64,000 nt of DNA from Streptomonospora litoralis (GTDB lineage: Bacteria; Actinomycetota; Actinomycetes; Streptosporangiales; Streptosporangiaceae). The notes under the pieces are model-generated. The model had not been told where the DNA came from and made no database searches. It saw only the letters and a list, made by a program, of their open reading frames with translations. Below are positions 60,701-64,000 of this stretch, piece after piece. Both the position numbers and the translations under genes were made by a program. How positions within the stretch are numbered: position 1 is the first letter of the stretch; every line of letters starts with the position of its first letter. Location of the stretch: the NCBI RefSeq assembly GCF_004323735.1, contig NZ_CP036455.1, forward strand, positions 5,513,101-5,577,100, written 5' to 3'.

Positions 60701-62006
60701 GCTCACCGGTGTCGGCACCGCCGACCCCTGGCCCCAGGGCGTCGACTGGCCGTCCGCGGAGCAGGCGGCCCGCGCCGCGGCCGACGCGTTGTCGCAGGCG
60801 CCGGAGTCCGCCGAGCCGGCGGCGCTGGTGCGCGCGCAGTTGCCGAGCCGGATCGCGGACCTGCTGGACGTCTACGCCGCCGTCGGAGAGTCGGCGGGAG
60901 CGGGCGAGGCCGCGGTCAAGGAGGCCGACGGCCGGTTGTCGGCGGCGCTGCGCGAGTTCGAGGGCGCCTTGGCCTCGTGCAGCGAGGACTACCGGGTCGA
61001 CCACGAGTCCACCGGCGTAGTCCTGGTGCACGTGAGCGACGAGGCCGGTCGCAACCCTGTTTCCGTCTTCGCGCACCGTATGGCCGATCTGGTCGCCGAG
61101 CAGGGCGCCCTGCTTGAGGACCGGGAGCGCAGCGTGCTGGAGGACGAACTGCTCACCGAACTCGCCCAGCAGATCCACGAACGTGTGCGCACCGCCCGGG
61201 ACCTGGTGCGCGGCATGGACCGCGACACCCGGTCGCGGCCGATGTCCTCGGGCACCAAGGTGGGCATCCGCTGGGTCCGGGCGGACCACCTGGACGAGCG
61301 CCAGGCGCGGGTGGCCGGTGTCCTGGAGCGCGATTCGCGCACGCTCGGGTCGGAAGGGCTGGCCGAGTTGCGCGGGCTGCTGCGGGAGATGATCCGCGAC
61401 TACCGGGCCGACCATGCGCGCGCCACCTACCGGCAGGCGGTCGCGCACGTCGTGGACTACCGCACCTGGTACACGTTCGAGCTGATGCTCGCCGAACCGG
61501 GCGAGAAGGACGTGAAGCTGACCCGCGCCCGGCACACCGTGATGTCGGGCGGGGAGAAGTCGGCGGCGATCCACCTTCCGCTGTTCGCCGCGGCCAACGC
61601 CCTGTACTCCTCGGCCTACCCGACCTGTCCGCGCATGATCGCCCTCGACGAGGCCTTCGCCGGCATCGACGACCGCTACAAGCCGGACCTGCTCGGCCTG
61701 ACGGTCAAATTCGACCTGGACATGTTCATGACCGGCCACGATCTCTGGGTCCACTACGACTCGGTGCCCATGGCCGCCCACTACGACATGCACCACGACA
61801 AGGCGGCGCACGCCGTGTCGGCCATGCTGATGCTCTGGGACGGCGAGCAGACCGTCGACGCCGACGCCGGGTTCTCCGGCAACGACGAACTCGTGGCGAG
61901 CCTGCTCGGCATCGCCCCCAGTCGGCACGCACCCGCGAACACCGAGGGAACCCTGCTGCAGGCGGCCGTCCAGGACGACGACGAGTCCGACGGGGACGGC
62001 GAGTGA
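57756..62006 (+). CDS. jetC: Wadjet SMC-like ATPase JetC (TIGR02680)
   Basis: A 1416-residue SMC/MukB-type ATPase that extrudes DNA loops. Walker A is VLRGHNGSGKTKALEVLFPF (residues about 34-53). Long coiled coils (about 250-580 and 740-1000) flank a hinge-like globular region (PLWRLVRFADGVDAGEAAGV, AARFGYGVHAGAFPKPEPEY). The ABC signature is VMSGGEKSAAIHLPLF (about 1262-1277), and Walker B is PRMIALDEAFAGIDDRYKPD. The start follows GAGGAG. All ATPase residues are intact, so the system looks active. Confidence 0.95.
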   Translation: MAPPPDRFHPTRAGIVNIWDYSDEEFVFADGRLVLRGHNGSGKTKALEVLFPFVLDGFLDARRLDPFSGENRTMKSNLLYRGQDAEYGYVWMEFARPGGETATLIVGMRAQKNLDGVRPSFFVTDKRMGVDFGLLTSDSRPFTEKQLRGVLGAEAACDGATAYRAAVDARLFGLGRRRYTQLLDLLLALRRPLLAKDLDPVKVSETLTAGLSPVEDDLVGQAARDFENLAAVQRRFDDATTADAAARAFLDDYTRYLRTRTKAKLDRIERARETATGHLTNLAEAMATRGRAEADHGAAVAERDRLAGELADLRRRLDGLKQDENYLAHGDIERQRTYLTQAAEEIEQEQRRLQQTRRHVASLEHEAQQQAEHLERLREQVTGHATALGDAAERSGIAYDGDGPPDTGDDLPTTARARSAARRSDVEHLRSHLSTVAAAEKDRGKAEAARDRADQAATTREEECRTAEAELEKARGEARTQLEAWTGHWTAGVSAVADGDDASALAEALERLGEAGAPTPAEIFTERTEQRHRRAVQAAERCRARVAELEREAERLRGEREEIAAERDDAPPADSRRPADRDGRPGAPLWRLVRFADGVDAGEAAGVEGALYGAGLLTAWLHPAPALTREAIAAAEADGYLLALAEEDRPDGRTLADVLVPEDQDAVPAAAITAVLRSIAVHDALAEGAPTPAVSAAARFGYGVHAGAFPKPEPEYIGATNRENRRKARLAACDEAIGQTRQRHEGAAEELAVADDHVDAFARARTALPQPGPVLKAGEQASHQATLLVQARIHLDEQQQTYDTAVATVDTERRRLRQAGAERSMPTAADGIAAVDQAVTEFAEAAEHLHATRAQVATVHRDVEGRRETIAQQRDGAEERAEALQAKQDSTAAERAELQAREEAMAAPVQEVLAEVGETEQRIRALSGEHEGRERAAHEADHAKVRAQAVIDSTAGPLAESFGGYFENVAEFGPYAHGDLRPLTGVGTADPWPQGVDWPSAEQAARAAADALSQAPESAEPAALVRAQLPSRIADLLDVYAAVGESAGAGEAAVKEADGRLSAALREFEGALASCSEDYRVDHESTGVVLVHVSDEAGRNPVSVFAHRMADLVAEQGALLEDRERSVLEDELLTELAQQIHERVRTARDLVRGMDRDTRSRPMSSGTKVGIRWVRADHLDERQARVAGVLERDSRTLGSEGLAELRGLLREMIRDYRADHARATYRQAVAHVVDYRTWYTFELMLAEPGEKDVKLTRARHTVMSGGEKSAAIHLPLFAAANALYSSAYPTCPRMIALDEAFAGIDDRYKPDLLGLTVKFDLDMFMTGHDLWVHYDSVPMAAHYDMHHDKAAHAVSAMLMLWDGEQTVDADAGFSGNDELVASLLGIAPSRHAPANTEGTLLQAAVQDDDESDGDGE

Positions 62007-63274
62007 GTGCGGACGATGTGGAGCGGTTCCGCGGCGCGGAATACCGCCGGCTGCTCACCGCGGCGCGGAGGTCGTTGGAACGCACCGGCGGCGACCTGAG
62101 TCGTTCCGTCGGCGTCAGCGGTCCCGACGAGGCCGAACGCGACGCGATCATCGGCATCACCGGCCGATACCGGGCCCCTGGCGCCAAGCGGATCACCGTC
62201 GCTCTGCGGGAGCTGAACTCCGCGGTGCACAGCTCCTCGGGCCTGTCCCTGACCGAACTGCTGGAGAAGATCGGTCCCCCGCTGGCCAACCGCCCCGACA
62301 CGGCCGCACGCGAGGCCGACGCGCGCAGGCAGGCCCTCGAACCGGCCTACGTGAGCCGCCTGTACACGTCGTCCGCGTGGTACCGCGATTGGCTGAACGG
62401 CATCGAGGGGGACGGAACCCTCACCCGCCTGGTGCGCCGCGGCGACGCCGCCCTCGTCGCCGCGGCGGTACGGACGCTGGAGTTCCTGGAGTCCCGGCCG
62501 GCCGACCGGGCGCCGATCATGCTGCCCGCGTTGGCCGCCGAAGTCGTCCATGACACCAAAGCCCTCAACGAGGGCACACCACTGGCCGGGCTCGTGGTGC
62601 GCGCCCTCGCGCTGCGTGCCGACACGCCTCGGCCCCGCAACGCCCAGGAGCTGCGGGATCTGTGGGACCGCTTCGACGTGGTCGTCGACGACCTCTCCAG
62701 CAGGGTGCTGGTGCTCAACCTGGCCGCGGAGGGGTCCGGGCTCGGGGAGTGGCTCACCGGCGCGGCGAGGACCGGGACTCCCTTCTACGCGACTCTGCAC
62801 CAACTGCTCACGCTGCCTGTCGCCGTCGCCGACCCCATGGTCCACGTATGCGAGAACCCCGCGATCCTGCGCCGCGCGGCCGGCGAGCTCGGACCGGCGT
62901 GCCCGCCGCTGGTGTGCACCGAAGGACGTCCCTCGACGGCGTTCCGCCGCCTCGCCCGCGCCGTCGCCGAGGGCGGGGGGCGGCTGCGCTACCACGGGGA
63001 TTTCGACTGGCCGGGGATCTCCATCGCCGCCGACGTCCTCGCCCGGCACGGCGCCGGGCCCTGGCGCATGTCCACCGCCGACTACCTGGCCGGGCTGCGC
63101 GCCGACGAGGAGCAGGTGGTCCTCGACGGCACGGCGCAACCGACGCCGTGGGACCCCGGCCTGTCGGCCGCTATGCAGCGCCACGGCCGGGCCGTCTATG
63201 AAGAGGCTGTGGGGGCCGCGCTCATCGACGACCTGGCGGGGTGGAGCCCGGCTGCCGACTCGAAGGACGGGTAG
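62003..63274 (+). CDS. jetD: Wadjet nuclease JetD (TOPRIM, DUF2399/TIGR02679)
   Basis: A 423-residue TOPRIM-fold nuclease that cuts the plasmid trapped by the SMC complex. The N-terminal helical part includes RGAEYRRLLTAARRSLERTG. The TOPRIM core has the Glu in VHVCENPAILRRAAGELG (about residue 283) and the DxD motif in LRYHGDFDWPGISIAADVLA (about 332-334), both intact. The GTG start overlaps the jetC stop by four bases. It completes an A-B-C-D operon. Repeat modules A follow directly downstream. Confidence 0.93.
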   Translation: MSADDVERFRGAEYRRLLTAARRSLERTGGDLSRSVGVSGPDEAERDAIIGITGRYRAPGAKRITVALRELNSAVHSSSGLSLTELLEKIGPPLANRPDTAAREADARRQALEPAYVSRLYTSSAWYRDWLNGIEGDGTLTRLVRRGDAALVAAAVRTLEFLESRPADRAPIMLPALAAEVVHDTKALNEGTPLAGLVVRALALRADTPRPRNAQELRDLWDRFDVVVDDLSSRVLVLNLAAEGSGLGEWLTGAARTGTPFYATLHQLLTLPVAVADPMVHVCENPAILRRAAGELGPACPPLVCTEGRPSTAFRRLARAVAEGGGRLRYHGDFDWPGISIAADVLARHGAGPWRMSTADYLAGLRADEEQVVLDGTAQPTPWDPGLSAAMQRHGRAVYEEAVGAALIDDLAGWSPAADSKDG

Positions 63275-63454
63275 CCGCGCCGGCAAGGCAGCCGCCCCCC
63301 TCGCAGGAGGCCGAGACTCCCAGGTCACCCGACCACGGCGACGCGTCCGCAGGCCTCCGCCATACCGGCGACGGGTAGGGCCACGCGGTGCGGGGGCCGT
63401 CACCGAGCGGGACCCGCCGGTGGCGGTGCGCCGGGCCGGGGCGGCTCGGGTTGG

Positions 63455-63525
63455 CTGTGCGGCCTGGTTGGTCTGCCGGGATGCGGGTGGTCGTACGGGA
63501 AAGCGGGGGACGGTCGTGCCCGTAT
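63455..63525 (+). repeat. Dispersed repeat module A, copy 7 (partial)
   Basis: Begins CTGTGCGGCCTGGTTGGTCT after GGGGCGGCTCGG and ends soon after GGGAAAGCGGGGGACGG; the second half of the module is missing. Confidence 0.6.
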
Positions 63526-63639
63526 GACGAAATCCAGCGGCGTTCTTTGGGAATTCGGCCACGATCGCCGCGGCCGGCTCGGGAACGTCGGACATAGCGG
63601 GCGCGGGGGCGGGGAGTGCAGGCCCGGCCCCGCCGGCGT

Positions 63640-63786
63640 CGTCGCCGTCCTCGCCGGCCGCCGCCACCGGCGAGCACTCGGCCCGTTGGGCGCGGGCTGG
63701 GCCATCCGCAACCGTCGCCGCCGCCGTTCTCCGTCAGGCCGCCCGTTTGCCGGCAGACCAACAAGGCCGCCCAGCAGACCGGCGTT
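63640..63786 (-). repeat. Dispersed repeat module A, copy 8 (inverted)
   Basis: On the minus strand it starts GGTCTGCTGGGCGGCCTTGT, then CTGACGGAGAACGGCGGCGG and CCCGCGCCCAACGGGCCGAG. It directly adjoins the GCCGTGTTTAAG end at 63787-63798, in the same arrangement as copy 1 in the 2736-3112 element. Confidence 0.7.
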
Positions 63787-63798
63787 CTTAAACACGGC
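63787..63798 (-). repeat. Terminal inverted repeat of a truncated MITE-like element
   Basis: CTTAAACACGGC, the same as the right end of the element at 3101-3112, followed by CTAA (63799-63802), again a YTAR tetranucleotide. No opposite end was found, so the copy is truncated or rearranged. Confidence 0.6.
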
Positions 63799-63865
63799 CT
63801 AAGGCTTCGACCAGGGTCAGGAAGTCGTCACTGTCCACGCACGGGCTCTACTCTCGGAGTCTTCG

Positions 63866-63916
63866 GTTGCTCACTAGGTTGCTCACTCCCTTCTCGCGAG
63901 CAACCTAGTGAGCAAC
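63866..63916. repeat. Nested direct and inverted repeat
   Basis: A 19-bp perfect inverted repeat (GTTGCTCACTAGGTTGCTC and its inverse) with a 13-base spacer. The left arm itself contains GTTGCTCAC twice, 12 bases apart. It is A+T-richer than its surroundings and lies outside any gene. It could be a complex operator, a recombination site or a hairpin terminator. Confidence 0.7.
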
Positions 63917-64000
63917 TGCGCCTGAAGACGCAAGGCAGGGGATAGCGTCGCCAGATCTCAGCCTCACACCGAATGCCCCCGTCGGCGCGGTAGCGAGGCA

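Larger units (their letters stand above)
63275..64000. other. Repeat-bearing region after the Wadjet operon
   Basis: A 726-base stretch to the window end. It holds two oppositely oriented module A copies, a terminal inverted repeat at 63787 and a nested repeat at 63866-63916. No gene is supported. Confidence 0.6.

Noticed and set aside
57723-61928. A 1401-codon open frame opposite jetC
   Set aside because: It is the antisense shadow of a high-G+C gene; it has no ribosome site and no recognisable domain, whereas jetC shows all SMC motifs.
1-64000. Complete integrase, phage or conjugation genes that would explain an island
   Set aside because: None was found; only a transposase N-terminal remnant near 41.9 kb is visible.

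Overview
The window is about 72% G+C with actinobacterial gene style: GTG and TTG starts, GGAGG ribosome sites, four-base stop/start overlaps, and DUF397, ANTAR, ECF42 and DevR families. It most resembles a streptomycete-like filamentous actinomycete, perhaps of the Nocardiopsaceae. The genus is an inference from gene style, not from a marker gene.

Layout. 1-8.2 kb: the end of an MFS transporter, then a CDP-alcohol phosphatidyltransferase, a zinc-type dehydrogenase, a QueD-like protein without key active-site residues, a GT4 glycosyltransferase, a methyltransferase and a UPF0104 flippase-like protein. This looks like one lipid or glycoconjugate pathway, interrupted by a short inverted-repeat element and an AraC/VOC pair. 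8.1-14.6 kb: methyltransferase, mycoredoxin, methionine aminopeptidase with a divergent HTH regulator, a second inverted-repeat element, a regulator/membrane pair, an SDR and an acyl-CoA ligase. 15-25.3 kb: cell-envelope and secreted proteins (streptogrisin-type protease, LytR-CpsA-Psr protein, L,D-transpeptidase lipoprotein, a protein with 45-residue repeats, a Ser/Ala/Gly-rich protein). 25.3-26.9 kb: a repeat-rich non-coding stretch. 26.9-29.4 kb: a DevS/DevR-like two-component pair.

29.6-41.5 kb: a catabolic locus (amidase, D-2-hydroxyacid dehydrogenase, DUF3830 protein, two Asp/Glu-racemase-fold proteins, GntR regulator, succinate-semialdehyde dehydrogenase, class III aminotransferase). 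Three of its promoters share an ATTGT-N2-ACAAT site, which suggests one GntR regulon. The locus is split by a block of four tiny overlapping genes plus an XRE/DUF397 pair. 41.7 kb: tRNA-Arg(ACG) and a transposase remnant. 42.2-45 kb: a secreted GH62 arabinofuranosidase behind LacI-type operators and a low-G+C membrane protein. 45.3-48.4 kb: an acyl-CoA dehydrogenase/PIG-L deacetylase/methyltransferase/glycosyltransferase operon. 48.7-54.4 kb: ANTAR regulator, ECF42 sigma factor with DGPF partner, and VanR/VanS-like genes divergent from a VanY-like carboxypeptidase. 54.8-63.3 kb: a complete four-gene Wadjet (JetABCD) plasmid-defence operon of the DUF2397/DUF2398 type, preceded by a tRNA 3'-end remnant.

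Two things fit no standard annotation. One is a family of about 130-bp GC-rich repeat modules (at least eight copies), some carried in elements with terminal inverted repeats flanked by CTAG-like tetranucleotides. The other is a nested direct/inverted repeat beside the Wadjet locus at 63.87 kb.
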